In this document: positions 1 through 7,391 of the stretch, piece by piece
How the letters are laid out: each line of letters opens with the position of its first letter
Numbering within the stretch: position 1 is the first letter of the stretch
Source of the DNA: Pilaira anomala
Lineage: Eukaryota; Mucoromycota; Mucoromycetes; Mucorales; Mucoraceae
Assembly (NCBI GenBank): GCA_025716855.1
Contig: JAIXMQ010000224.1
Coordinates: 1-10,047, forward strand
Reading direction: 5' to 3'
Length of the DNA: 10,047 nt
The notes under the pieces: model-generated
Told to the model about the DNA's origin: nothing
Databases searched by the model: none
The model's input: only the letters and a program-made list of their open reading frames with translations
Made by a program: the position numbers and the translations under genes

Positions 1-823
1 GACTTATATGAAGATTGAAACCTGCTTCATCGAGGAAAACACAATTTTTTTCAAAGTCTATATCTTTGGTTCCCATCCATTCCAGAACTGCTTCTCGTCT
101 TTTGAGTTTGACTTCTTCTGAGTTTCGCTTTTCGGGAAGCTTTTCAAGTTTCTTAAAACTCAGTACGCAGTGCTGACGAACATGGTTATAGAAGGCTGTT
201 TTACTGATTTTAAGTTCTGGATATGCTTCTAAAAGACTGTATCTCATTTGCTCCAGAGTTGTGGGGGCATAACTATCAACGATACTAATAATAAAAAGAC
301 TATGTGCCTCGGTCAGAATTGCACCTGTACCTTTACTAGGCCCTCTTTTTTTGGCTATAGGCACGGTCCCAAGCTCTTCCCATTGTTTCTTAAAACGATA
401 TGCAGTACTTATTGTTATACCAGCATCTAATGCTGCATCTTTTACAGATACTTGTTCTGTAACTAGGGCTAAGAACCGCGATATTTGATCCGTATTATAA
501 CTACGGTATGTACTTCTTTCTTTTTTTAAGTTTTTCTTTTCTACTAAAGTACTAACAAACTCTTCAATTTTGTCCTTAGTAGCAGTTTCACTGCTTGAGC
601 TTTCTTTCTCGTCACATTTTTCATTGGGCTGCTCTACTGTCGAATCTATTTCTTCATGAGAGAACTCTTCAGTTAAGTCTTCGTCGATTTCCATGGCAGC
701 AGGGCCATACTCGTATTTCGCTCTCATCATCGACATCAAGCTAACAGTTACTTCTCCTGTTAGTTCATCAGAATTGTCTTGTTCATTGAATGATAAGTAC
801 TCGAAATCCATATTATTATTCAT
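1..823 (-). CDS. Tc1/mariner-IS630-type DDE transposase, N-terminal 274 codons (cut by window edge)
   Basis: This reading frame is open from the ATG at 823-821 through position 2, with no stop and no intron. The first ~100 residues are acidic and Ser/Glu-rich. Residues ~107-148 form a helix-turn-helix (core VKDAALDAGITISTAYRFKK), followed by a basic KKRGPSKGTG linker. Residues ~170-218 look like a second, winged helix region ending in KTAFYNHVRQH. At 262-273 stands VFLDEAGFNLHI, the typical first catalytic block of the Tc1/mariner-IS630 (DDE_3) superfamily, with the catalytic Asp at 265. The second Asp and the final Asp/Glu would lie beyond the left edge. The protein should bind the transposon ends and cut and paste the element. 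The start choice is the first ATG of the frame; a second lies four codons in (Met5). A complete LTR retrotransposon sits 62 bp upstream of the start and may have disturbed expression. Family assignment is fairly sure; activity cannot be judged. Confidence 0.85.
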   Translation of the reverse strand, partial: MNNNMDFEYLSFNEQDNSDELTGEVTVSLMSMMRAKYEYGPAAMEIDEDLTEEFSHEEIDSTVEQPNEKCDEKESSSSETATKDKIEEFVSTLVEKKNLKKERSTYRSYNTDQISRFLALVTEQVSVKDAALDAGITISTAYRFKKQWEELGTVPIAKKRGPSKGTGAILTEAHSLFIISIVDSYAPTTLEQMRYSLLEAYPELKISKTAFYNHVRQHCVLSFKKLEKLPEKRNSEEVKLKRREAVLEWMGTKDIDFEKNCVFLDEAGFNLHIS

Positions 824-885
824 GTTAAAAAAAAAGAAATCAAAAGGGGAAGGATACTTTTACAAAAGATTTCCAAAAATAGTAT
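824..885. other. Remaining 5' leader of the transposase gene, left of the LTR insertion
   Basis: These 62 bp lie between the transposase ATG (minus strand) and the 5' LTR of element 1. They are A-rich on the plus strand (T-rich in the transposase mRNA sense). The last 18 bp (868-885) form the left part of a 23-bp repeat unit that continues at 6352-6356 on the other side of the retrotransposon. This was therefore continuous promoter/leader or transposon-end DNA before the insertion. Confidence 0.6.
881..885. repeat. Target site duplication, left copy (AGTAT)
   Basis: AGTAT directly precedes the 5' LTR and is repeated directly after the 3' LTR at 6347-6351. Five bp is the usual duplication size for Ty3/gypsy integrases. 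A slightly longer block (880-887 and 6346-6353) also matches, so the boundary is ambiguous by about one base. AGTAT is preferred because it leaves exactly 2 nt between LTR and primer binding site and 2 nt between polypurine tract and LTR. Confidence 0.85.
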
Positions 886-1168
886 TGTTTTGTCGCAACC
901 TCAATATCGTTATTTTCTTACATTGACTGCTGTTTTCGGAATTCGGGTTTTCCTAATCTGGTGAACAGCCTATAAATTGCTATAACTTGATCCCCAATAT
1001 TCTACCTCTTTTTCCCCTCCTCTTTTTTTATCTTAATATTTTATACTATAACCTTTTTACCAACAATCTTGTATTGGTATGATTTTCTTATCTTTTTATT
1101 TAAAACATAAAACTAATAATAAAACAGTTGGTAAATTTATATAGCTTAAAAACAAACAGTCTCAAATT
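886..1168 (+). repeat. 5' LTR of element 1
   Basis: 283 bp, repeated at 6064-6346 with a constant offset of 5178 and no difference seen. It starts with TG but ends in AAATT, not the canonical CA. It carries a TATA-like box (971-978) and an AATAAA poly(A)-type signal (1118-1123). The middle and right parts are T-rich. As the 5' copy it should drive transcription of the gag-pol ORF. Confidence 0.93.
971..978 (+). promoter_or_regulatory. TATA-like box in the 5' LTR of element 1
   Basis: TATAAATT lies about 85 bp into the LTR, about 300 bp before the ATG of gag-pol. The same sequence is at 6149-6156 in the 3' LTR, where it could fire outward into the flanking region. This is a motif-only call; no transcription start can be seen. 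Confidence 0.45.
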
Positions 1169-1170
1169 AT

Positions 1171-1188
1171 TGGTGCCTTCTATCAGAA
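1171..1188 (+). other. Primer binding site of element 1
   Basis: TGGTGCCTTCTATCAGAA begins 2 nt after the 5' LTR. TGG is the complement of the universal tRNA 3' CCA, as expected for minus-strand priming. The following bases imply a primer tRNA whose acceptor stem begins GCCTTCT. The identity of that tRNA cannot be settled from this window, and the match may be shorter than 18 nt. Confidence 0.75.
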
Positions 1189-1273
1189 CGATTGTTTTTG
1201 GTCGATTATACTCATCAAAGCTTTAAATTCAATCGTACTTACTGCCTACTGTTAAACTTGACAATTCCTTGAT

Positions 1274-4200
1274 ATGCCTTTCCATTTTGAGCTCCCGGAA
1301 TATCATTCTAGTGATGATGCTGAACTCTGGCTCTATCGTTACCAGAAAGCTGCTAAAATGAATAAGTGGGATCACCAAACTATGCTGCAATATGTTGATA
1401 ATTGTTTCAACTATAATATGCAACTATGGGTGATGGAAAATGAATTTGCTTCATGGGACAAGTTTACTGCTGCTTTCTTATTGAAATATTCTAAGAAGGT
1501 TGACATTGACAAGATTGTCGTTGATTTACTTAATATTAAAATGAGACCACATGAAAAGGTCAATGCTTACATCGAACGTTTTGAATCACTTAGAAATCAA
1601 TATTCAAGAGAACTCATTAAAAGAAAAACTAGTGCAACTATTCATAAGCCTGAATCTGATAAGAAAAGTACTGAAAAGTCCCCTGCTACTGCCAAATCGT
1701 CTGCTGCTGATGACACTGAGGATGAAGAAGATGACAAGGAATTCTTTATCACTGAAAAGGGTTTTGTCAAACACTTTATTAACGGTCTTAGCTCTATTAG
1801 TCTCAGAAGATTATTGAGAACTAGGAGACCTACTTCTATTGATGAAGCTAGAAAATTGATTGCAGAAATTGAAGATGGTGAAGACGAATTGGATGAAGAA
1901 ATTGAATTAGATATCGTTGATCGTAATAAGCAAGTGACTACCGTTAAAGTTAACTCGGAAGTTCCCATTAAAGCTAATCCATCTCAAAGTGCTGTTAAAA
2001 ACAACGATGAAGTCGCCGAAATGATCGCAAACTTTAAAAATATGACGTTGATGTTCGGTGAAGTTGTTTCCTCACTTAAGGCTCCACCTAATCAATTTAC
2101 AAATAAGGACAAAAAGAAACGGATTACATGTTGGAATTGTCTACAAGATGATCATAAGACTCCTGATTGCACTAAAGCTTGTAAATTGTGTGGTGAAAAT
2201 GGTCATGTTCACTTCCAATGTTCTAAGTATGTCAAGAAGTCTTACAATAATAGTTATCAAAATCAGCCCAATGAAACAATGCTTATTGAGGAAGTCCTTA
2301 TGTCGGAAAAGCGTAACGCGGATTCTCAAGAAGAAATCAAAACTTTGAACAAACGTGCTAAAAATACTATTGTTACTCGATCTGGTAATGTTTACAAACA
2401 TAAGCCTATTACCCCGCTTCGTCAAAATAAAGGAAAATCCAAATTGGTATCTATACAAGAACCTGCTCATCCATTATTACCTTTGAATGATTCTAGAAAG
2501 GAAGTTGTTAGAGTACCAAAAGCCAAAAATGAAGAAGCCGAAAAGGTGATTGATAAGGTTTTTAACGCCAATGTACACCCATTATCTATTAAGGAAATTG
2601 GAATCATTTCACCTATGTTCCGGTCTAAATTTAAATCAAAGTTAACGAAATCCCACGCTAAGGTCCCTATTAGTGCCAAAACCAAAACAAACTTAATCGT
2701 TGAACTGGATGATCCGGTACCTGATGCAAGTACCTCAAGCTACCCTAAGGGACGAGGTGCTCCGCGCACGTCTGGTATGATTAATGGACATGCGTGTGAA
2801 ACTATATTGGATGGTGGATGTACTACTTATGTTATTAGCTTGGATTTCGCTTTACGTATTGGTATTACCGAAGTGTTGGAAACTGACACAACTATGATGT
2901 TCGGAAACGGAACTGTTTACGAACCCGTTGGATTGGTACCTGATCTTAAAGTATCTGTTGGTGACTCTGACACTATCATTGTTGATGCTATTTGCTTTGA
3001 CGTTGGTGATAAATATGATTTTATTATCGGAAGAAAAGGTCTGCATGAATTGAAAATCACAACCGATTGGGAAAGACATCACTGGTATTTAAAGAAACCT
3101 ACCGGTAATGTGCCTCTTGAAGTTTATTATCATGTACCTCTTCGTAAAAACAATGTCAAGAAGATCCAAGAATATGCCGACACAAATTCTGAAGATGAAA
3201 ATTCTGAAGATGAATATTCTGAAGATGAATACCCTGAAGATGATAGTGATTACTCTGATGAAGTTTTCCTGATCATGGAAGATGATGAACTTGATGAAGA
3301 GTTGTCCCAACTTGAAGATAACTCGGAGAAACGGTTCGGTAATCTTATTGAGTCTATCAAGAAGCAAACTAATATTGAAGACGAAGTTAAAATTAAACTT
3401 ATCAAATTATTACACAAGAATAAAGAATGCTTTGGTGTTGGTTATGAACATTTGAAACGAACAAACCTAGTCAAGTTTCATGTGGATACTGGCGAATCAA
3501 GGCCTATTTACAAAAAGCCATACTCCTTCCTTTCCTTTTCTGAAAAAGAAGAATTGAAAAAGGATTTAGAGAAAATGGTTGAAAATGGTATTGTTGTACC
3601 AAGTACTCATGTGCCTAGTAACTCTAACAATGGAGGATGGAGCTTTCCAGTTCGATATGTTGCTAAGAAGACTGGTGATCGTAGATTAGTTACAAACTTT
3701 AGAGATCTAAATGCGGTAACGGTTCGTGACCCTTGGCCTTTAAGTAATTTAGTTGATGTGCTAGAAGCCCTAGCTGGTTCCAAATGGTTCGGTGCCGTAG
3801 ATCTTTTGAAAGCCTTTCAACAAATTGAAGTTGAACCTGAGTCTGTGTCTAAATTAACTATCACTACTCCTTGGGGTAACTACTCTTATAAGGTCCTCCC
3901 TTTTGGTGTTTTAAATGGTCCAGCTTGTTTTAATCGTTGTATTTATTTGGCTATTCAACCTTTCTTAAATAAATTCGCTACTAGTTACCTTGATGATGTT
4001 ACTTTATATGCTAAAACTCAAGATGAACACTTAAAACATATTGAATTATTCCTAGAACGTATGAAAGAAACCAATCTCACACTGAATGCCAATAAGAGTT
4101 CCTTCTTCCAAGAAAGTATCATTTTACTTGGTTTTGAAGTATCGCAAAAGGGAATTACTCCTTTGGGTTCTAAGCTTAACAAAATCGCTGAATTTCCTAG

Positions 4201-6046
4201 ACCTTACAACCAAACCGGAATTCGTGCATTTGTTAATCTGTGTGGATTTTACAGAAGACATGTACCTAATTTTTCTGAAAAGTCTGCTCCTCTCAATGAC
4301 CTATTAAAGAAACGAGTTCCATTTATATGGGGTGATGAACAAGAACATGCTTTTGTGGAGATGAAAACAGCCTTACAAAATGCAAGCACTTTATTTATTC
4401 CATCTTCTGATACTACATATAATTTATATACCGATGCCTCGGATATTGCTATCGGTGCTTGTTTATCTGCTGTCATGGAAAATGGTGAACAGCACCCTGT
4501 ATGTTTCTTGTCGCGCAAACTACAACCTGCTGAAGTTCGATATCCTATAGTTGAAAAAGAAATTCTATCTTTTATCTATTGCTTGGATAAACTTCGTAAA
4601 TATCTTTTAGATAAATCCTTCAACTTGTATTGTGACAATACCGCCATGTGTTATCTATTTCGTAAAGCTGAACCATCCCAAAGATTGCAAAGATGGATAT
4701 TGGCCACTCAAGAGTATACTTTCAAGACTTTTCATATTCCTACCACTAAAAACTGCGTTGCTGACGCTTTATCTCGTTTCCCTCCGAAAATAAACGATGA
4801 TGTTGAGGAAAATGGTGATGATTGTCTTGAAAACCTCTATGAACACATGTTGTCTATTGAAATAGCTGGTACTTATGAGCCTTGGATTCAAGATGTCAAA
4901 AACTATTACCAAGCCCCAGGTGATTCGATCCATTCTTCTCAGATTAAGAAAATTGCCGTGAAATACAGAATTGAAAATGATAATGTCTATAGAAAAGTTG
5001 GTGCTAGGTTTGTTAAGGTCCCTCCTATCGAAGACAGAAAAAGTATTTTGAATGAAGTTCACGATGGACATGGTCACTTCGGTATTCATGCTACTTGGGC
5101 TCGCTTATATAATGAATTTTGGTGGCCTAATTGCTATAATGAATTGAAGAACCACGTTATGACTTGTGTAGCTTGTCAATTGTATTCTTCCCGCACAAGC
5201 AACCCTGCTTCTGCTCGTGTACCGATCCACTTCTTATTTGAACAATTTGCTTTGGATTTCGTGGGCCCTATTACTAGATCGGCTAATGGGAATACGTATG
5301 TATTGGTCGCTGTGGAAGCATTTACTCGTTGGCCTATCGCTATTGCTACTAAAGATACTTCGGCTCAAACTGTTGCTAATTTCCTGTATGAATCAATTTT
5401 TTGCTCCTTCGGTTTACCTACTTGTATCCTTACGGATAATGGCTCTAGCTTTGACAATGAGATTATTGATCGGTTCTTGCATTTACTTAGTGTAAACCAC
5501 AAATTCACCTCACCTTACCGCCCTTCTACTAATGGTCGTAATGAGCAAATGAATGGTAACTTGATGCAAGCTATTAAGAAATTATCCGTTGACAATCCTG
5601 AGAAATGGGATGAATTTCTTCCCTCTGTGTTGTATTCGTATAGAACTAAAGCTCACTCAGCTGTCAAAGTATCTCCATATGAATTCATGTTTGGTCTTCC
5701 TCCTCCTTCTGTAAGACAAGACCCCTTGCAAATGCTTGGTCGTTCTCTCGGTTTTGAAAGGCTGGTTAAACAAGTCGATAGAAATTTGCAAATCGATGAT
5801 TATAATGACCTCCATGAATATGATGACAAGATACTTATCAAAAGAAAAACGTTCAACCCTGGTGATAAAGTCTTACGAGTTCGCCATAATAAACATGCCA
5901 AGTTGGATTCCAATTACAAGCCTGAGGTCCTCACTGTTGTCTCTTACTTTAACGATGGTACGTGTCAATTGGCTGATGCTCATGGACGTTTATTGAAAAG
6001 AAGATTGAATGTTGCTTCTTTGAGACAATTTTATCAAAGAGAATAA
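1274..6046 (+). CDS. Gag-Pol polyprotein of a Ty3/gypsy retrotransposon (1590 aa, single ORF)
   Basis: The start is the first ATG after an in-frame TGA at 1259. Order of domains (residues): Gag capsid-like region ~1-210; two tandem CX2CX4HX4C zinc knuckles, 286-299 and 303-316; aspartic protease ~500-600 with Asp513 in DGG and IIGRKGL at 584-590; acidic linker 638-690; reverse transcriptase ~765-945 with Asp843 and the YLDD box at 905-908; RNase H ~1048-1170 (Asp1054, Glu1096, Asp1121, Asp1164); integrase HHCC zinc domain (His1268, His1272, Cys1298, Cys1301); integrase core with DD35E (Asp1328, Asp1388, Glu1424); and a C-terminal PGDKVLRVRH module from 1527 resembling the GPY/F domain. No chromodomain is seen. 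It makes the capsid and enzymes for reverse transcription and integration of the element. Gag and Pol are fused with no stop or frameshift, so the Gag excess must arise another way. Oddity: DGG replaces D-(S/T)-G in the protease. Confidence 0.96.
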   Translation: MPFHFELPEYHSSDDAELWLYRYQKAAKMNKWDHQTMLQYVDNCFNYNMQLWVMENEFASWDKFTAAFLLKYSKKVDIDKIVVDLLNIKMRPHEKVNAYIERFESLRNQYSRELIKRKTSATIHKPESDKKSTEKSPATAKSSAADDTEDEEDDKEFFITEKGFVKHFINGLSSISLRRLLRTRRPTSIDEARKLIAEIEDGEDELDEEIELDIVDRNKQVTTVKVNSEVPIKANPSQSAVKNNDEVAEMIANFKNMTLMFGEVVSSLKAPPNQFTNKDKKKRITCWNCLQDDHKTPDCTKACKLCGENGHVHFQCSKYVKKSYNNSYQNQPNETMLIEEVLMSEKRNADSQEEIKTLNKRAKNTIVTRSGNVYKHKPITPLRQNKGKSKLVSIQEPAHPLLPLNDSRKEVVRVPKAKNEEAEKVIDKVFNANVHPLSIKEIGIISPMFRSKFKSKLTKSHAKVPISAKTKTNLIVELDDPVPDASTSSYPKGRGAPRTSGMINGHACETILDGGCTTYVISLDFALRIGITEVLETDTTMMFGNGTVYEPVGLVPDLKVSVGDSDTIIVDAICFDVGDKYDFIIGRKGLHELKITTDWERHHWYLKKPTGNVPLEVYYHVPLRKNNVKKIQEYADTNSEDENSEDEYSEDEYPEDDSDYSDEVFLIMEDDELDEELSQLEDNSEKRFGNLIESIKKQTNIEDEVKIKLIKLLHKNKECFGVGYEHLKRTNLVKFHVDTGESRPIYKKPYSFLSFSEKEELKKDLEKMVENGIVVPSTHVPSNSNNGGWSFPVRYVAKKTGDRRLVTNFRDLNAVTVRDPWPLSNLVDVLEALAGSKWFGAVDLLKAFQQIEVEPESVSKLTITTPWGNYSYKVLPFGVLNGPACFNRCIYLAIQPFLNKFATSYLDDVTLYAKTQDEHLKHIELFLERMKETNLTLNANKSSFFQESIILLGFEVSQKGITPLGSKLNKIAEFPRPYNQTGIRAFVNLCGFYRRHVPNFSEKSAPLNDLLKKRVPFIWGDEQEHAFVEMKTALQNASTLFIPSSDTTYNLYTDASDIAIGACLSAVMENGEQHPVCFLSRKLQPAEVRYPIVEKEILSFIYCLDKLRKYLLDKSFNLYCDNTAMCYLFRKAEPSQRLQRWILATQEYTFKTFHIPTTKNCVADALSRFPPKINDDVEENGDDCLENLYEHMLSIEIAGTYEPWIQDVKNYYQAPGDSIHSSQIKKIAVKYRIENDNVYRKVGARFVKVPPIEDRKSILNEVHDGHGHFGIHATWARLYNEFWWPNCYNELKNHVMTCVACQLYSSRTSNPASARVPIHFLFEQFALDFVGPITRSANGNTYVLVAVEAFTRWPIAIATKDTSAQTVANFLYESIFCSFGLPTCILTDNGSSFDNEIIDRFLHLLSVNHKFTSPYRPSTNGRNEQMNGNLMQAIKKLSVDNPEKWDEFLPSVLYSYRTKAHSAVKVSPYEFMFGLPPPSVRQDPLQMLGRSLGFERLVKQVDRNLQIDDYNDLHEYDDKILIKRKTFNPGDKVLRVRHNKHAKLDSNYKPEVLTVVSYFNDGTCQLADAHGRLLKRRLNVASLRQFYQRE
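3185..3244 (+). repeat. Four tandem 15-bp units coding an acidic repeat
   Basis: Units begin at 3185, 3200, 3215 and 3230. The first two are the same (AATTCTGAAGATGAA) and the last two are slightly changed. They encode NSEDE, NSEDE, YSEDE and YPEDD at residues 638-657, in the linker between protease and reverse transcriptase. The unit length is a multiple of three, so copy number can change without breaking the frame. Confidence 0.9.
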
Positions 6047-6053
6047 AATGGTC

Positions 6054-6061
6054 GAGGGGAG
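6054..6061 (+). other. Polypurine tract of element 1
   Basis: GAGGGGAG lies just after the gag-pol stop and 2 nt before the 3' LTR. It is expected to resist RNase H and prime plus-strand synthesis. The 2-nt gap mirrors the 2-nt gap between the 5' LTR and the primer binding site, which fits integrase trimming of two nucleotides from each cDNA end. Confidence 0.75.
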
Positions 6062-6063
6062 TA

Positions 6064-6346
6064 TGTTTTGTCGCAACCTCAATATCGTTATTTTCTTACA
6101 TTGACTGCTGTTTTCGGAATTCGGGTTTTCCTAATCTGGTGAACAGCCTATAAATTGCTATAACTTGATCCCCAATATTCTACCTCTTTTTCCCCTCCTC
6201 TTTTTTTATCTTAATATTTTATACTATAACCTTTTTACCAACAATCTTGTATTGGTATGATTTTCTTATCTTTTTATTTAAAACATAAAACTAATAATAA
6301 AACAGTTGGTAAATTTATATAGCTTAAAAACAAACAGTCTCAAATT
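6064..6346 (+). repeat. 3' LTR of element 1
   Basis: No difference from 886-1168 was found on reading. As the 3' copy it should supply RNA processing signals, including AATAAA at 6296-6301, and could act as a promoter reading toward element 2. The polypurine tract lies just left of it and the AGTAT duplication just right. Confidence 0.93.
6296..6301 (+). terminator. Candidate poly(A) signal in the 3' LTR
   Basis: AATAAA lies about 45 bp before the end of the 3' LTR, and the same hexamer is in the 5' LTR at 1118. Its position after the TATA-like box makes it the likeliest 3'-end signal for the element transcript. In AT-rich DNA such hexamers also occur by chance. Confidence 0.35.
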
Positions 6347-6351
6347 AGTAT
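6347..6351. repeat. Target site duplication, right copy (AGTAT)
   Basis: This AGTAT follows the 3' LTR and matches 881-885. Removing element 1 and one copy rejoins the host DNA so that a 23-bp repeat unit becomes whole, which independently supports the boundaries. Confidence 0.85.
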
Positions 6352-6510
6352 TGAACTTTTTCCAAAAATAGCAGTCAACTTTTCTCAATAACTGTGTTTA
6401 AATTTTCTCAAAAATCCACACACTATTTCTCAATTACCGGTGAAAATACAGTATATATTACTTATTATAAATCCAGTCAATTAGAATAACTCTGACAACA
6501 GTAGTGACAC
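6352..6510. other. Spacer between the two LTR elements
   Basis: No gene is seen here. The left part carries the 23-bp degenerate repeats; the right part (6449-6510) is AT-rich single-copy DNA. Before element 1 inserted, this lay directly upstream of the minus-strand transposase. It may contain that gene's promoter or the terminal inverted repeat of the DNA transposon, but the other end of that transposon lies outside the window, so this cannot be tested here. Confidence 0.6.
6357..6448. repeat. Degenerate 23-bp tandem repeats (four units, plus one split by the LTR insertion)
   Basis: Units run 6357-6379, 6380-6402, 6403-6425 and 6426-6448. Each opens with a T-run then C-rich/A-rich core (TTTTTCCAAAAATAG or TTTTCTCAA) and varies in the last ~12 bp. 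A fifth unit is split: 868-885 plus 6352-6356, which with AGTAT counted once is again 23 bp. TTCCAAAAATAG occurs both at 871-882 and at 6360-6371. This could be a subterminal transposase-binding array or a promoter repeat. Confidence 0.6.
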
Positions 6511-7038
6511 TGTTACATATCGATCCTCACTCTCTCTCCAAAACTCCTTATTGCCCCTAAATCTTCAATTCTATTATCGTTACTCCAATTATATTTCAAC
6601 TCATTTCGTAACAGTATCACTTTTCATATTTTAATTTCAGTTATGAAAACATATCTTTTTTTTTAAAACACATTTCCTTTCTATAATTACTTTGAACACA
6701 GCTGTCAATTTCGCTTATGTAATTTTATACATCATACTTCTACAATACCCTTTACTTTATTTTTCATTTCCAGAACCATTATTCTTCCTTTTCCTAAAAA
6801 AGTATCAATCTATTATTATGGCTTTTCCCCTTCCTATTATTTTACCCGTCTATCAAGACTTCATCTTAATTTATTTAGAAACACGCTTATCACCAAATAT
6901 CTTTTTAGTTTAGAATTACTTTGATTACCTAACAATTTGATCGAAAGAGATCCTTATCATTTTAAATGTCAAAAAGAAAATTACATAATATCATGGATGT
7001 GATATTTACCGAAGGACAACATAACCGATCCTCTTTAG

Positions 7039-7046
7039 TATAAATA
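7039..7046 (+). promoter_or_regulatory. TATA box candidate in the LTR of element 2
   Basis: TATAAATA is a good match to a eukaryotic TATA box, about 420 bp before the gag start. Position and orientation fit transcription of element 2. This is a motif-only call. Confidence 0.45.
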
Positions 7047-7270
7047 CAGATCACAAAATAGCAATTATAATAAATCTTATCTTACTTTTACTATAACTTT
7101 TATTCTATATCGTACAGATTTATATCTCATAAGATCCCTTGAATTATTCTTTATTCTTTTTAATTCATTGTAAAACTTTACTTTTATCTTTCTTTACTTA
7201 TAACTTATCGTTATAAATTTCTTTTATTTTATATATTTTATAAAAAAACCTAGTTGGACAACTTAAAACC

Positions 7271-7280
7271 TGGTGCTCAC
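7271..7280 (+). other. Extra copy of the primer-binding-site core (TGGTGCTCAC)
   Basis: The same ten bases as the start of the primer binding site at 7392 occur here, 121 bp upstream and inside the putative LTR. The bases on either side differ. It may be a relic of an earlier LTR/primer-site boundary, an alternative boundary, or chance. Confidence 0.5.
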
Positions 7281-7391
7281 GCAAGAACTTTACTTGGAAT
7301 TTTTCCCTCTTAAATTTCTATCTTTTATTTTTCCTTATTACTCTATTTATTTCTTTTTTAACCACTACAATCGTTCTCAATTCGTAACAAG

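Larger units (their letters stand above)
886..6346 (+). mobile_element. Complete Ty3/gypsy-class LTR retrotransposon (element 1)
   Basis: Full-length element of 5461 bp: 5' LTR, primer binding site, one gag-pol ORF, polypurine tract, 3' LTR, flanked by AGTAT duplications. The domain order protease, reverse transcriptase, RNase H, integrase identifies the Ty3/gypsy (Metaviridae) class rather than Ty1/copia, where integrase precedes reverse transcriptase. By reading, the two LTRs are the same at every position. The long ORF has no stop or frameshift. Both facts suggest a recent insertion and a possibly autonomous copy. It sits inside the upstream region of the minus-strand transposase gene. Confidence 0.93.
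6511..7389 (+). repeat. Putative 5' LTR of element 2 (about 879 bp)
   Basis: The proposed ends are TGTTAC at 6511 and GTAACA ending at 7389, an inverted 6-bp pair with canonical TG...CA termini. The end falls 2 nt before a TGG-type primer binding site, the same spacing as in element 1. The interior is T-rich and non-coding, with TATAAATA at 7039-7046 and AATAAA at 7069-7074. The second LTR copy is outside the window, so the left boundary is a prediction. Confidence 0.6.

Noticed and set aside
248..926. Two plus-strand open frames across the transposase region
   Set aside because: One starts at a TTG and both overlap the well-supported minus-strand transposase; neither resembles a known protein.
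3089..3367. Minus-strand frame with repeated Arg-Ile-Phe motifs
   Set aside because: It is the antisense reading of the acidic 15-bp repeats in gag-pol, so the pattern carries no independent meaning.
5850..6046. A chromodomain at the C-terminus of the element 1 integrase
   Set aside because: The region has the PGDKVLRVRH module but not the aromatic cage pattern of a chromodomain.
6497..6514. Palindrome AACAGT/ACTGTT over the left edge of the putative LTR of element 2
   Set aside because: Short arms in AT-rich DNA; it may simply reflect the target site and the LTR end.
6692..6913. 73-codon hydrophobic open frame upstream of element 2
   Set aside because: It begins with TTG, lies inside the T-rich putative LTR, and its Leu/Ile/Phe-rich content is what T-rich DNA yields by chance.
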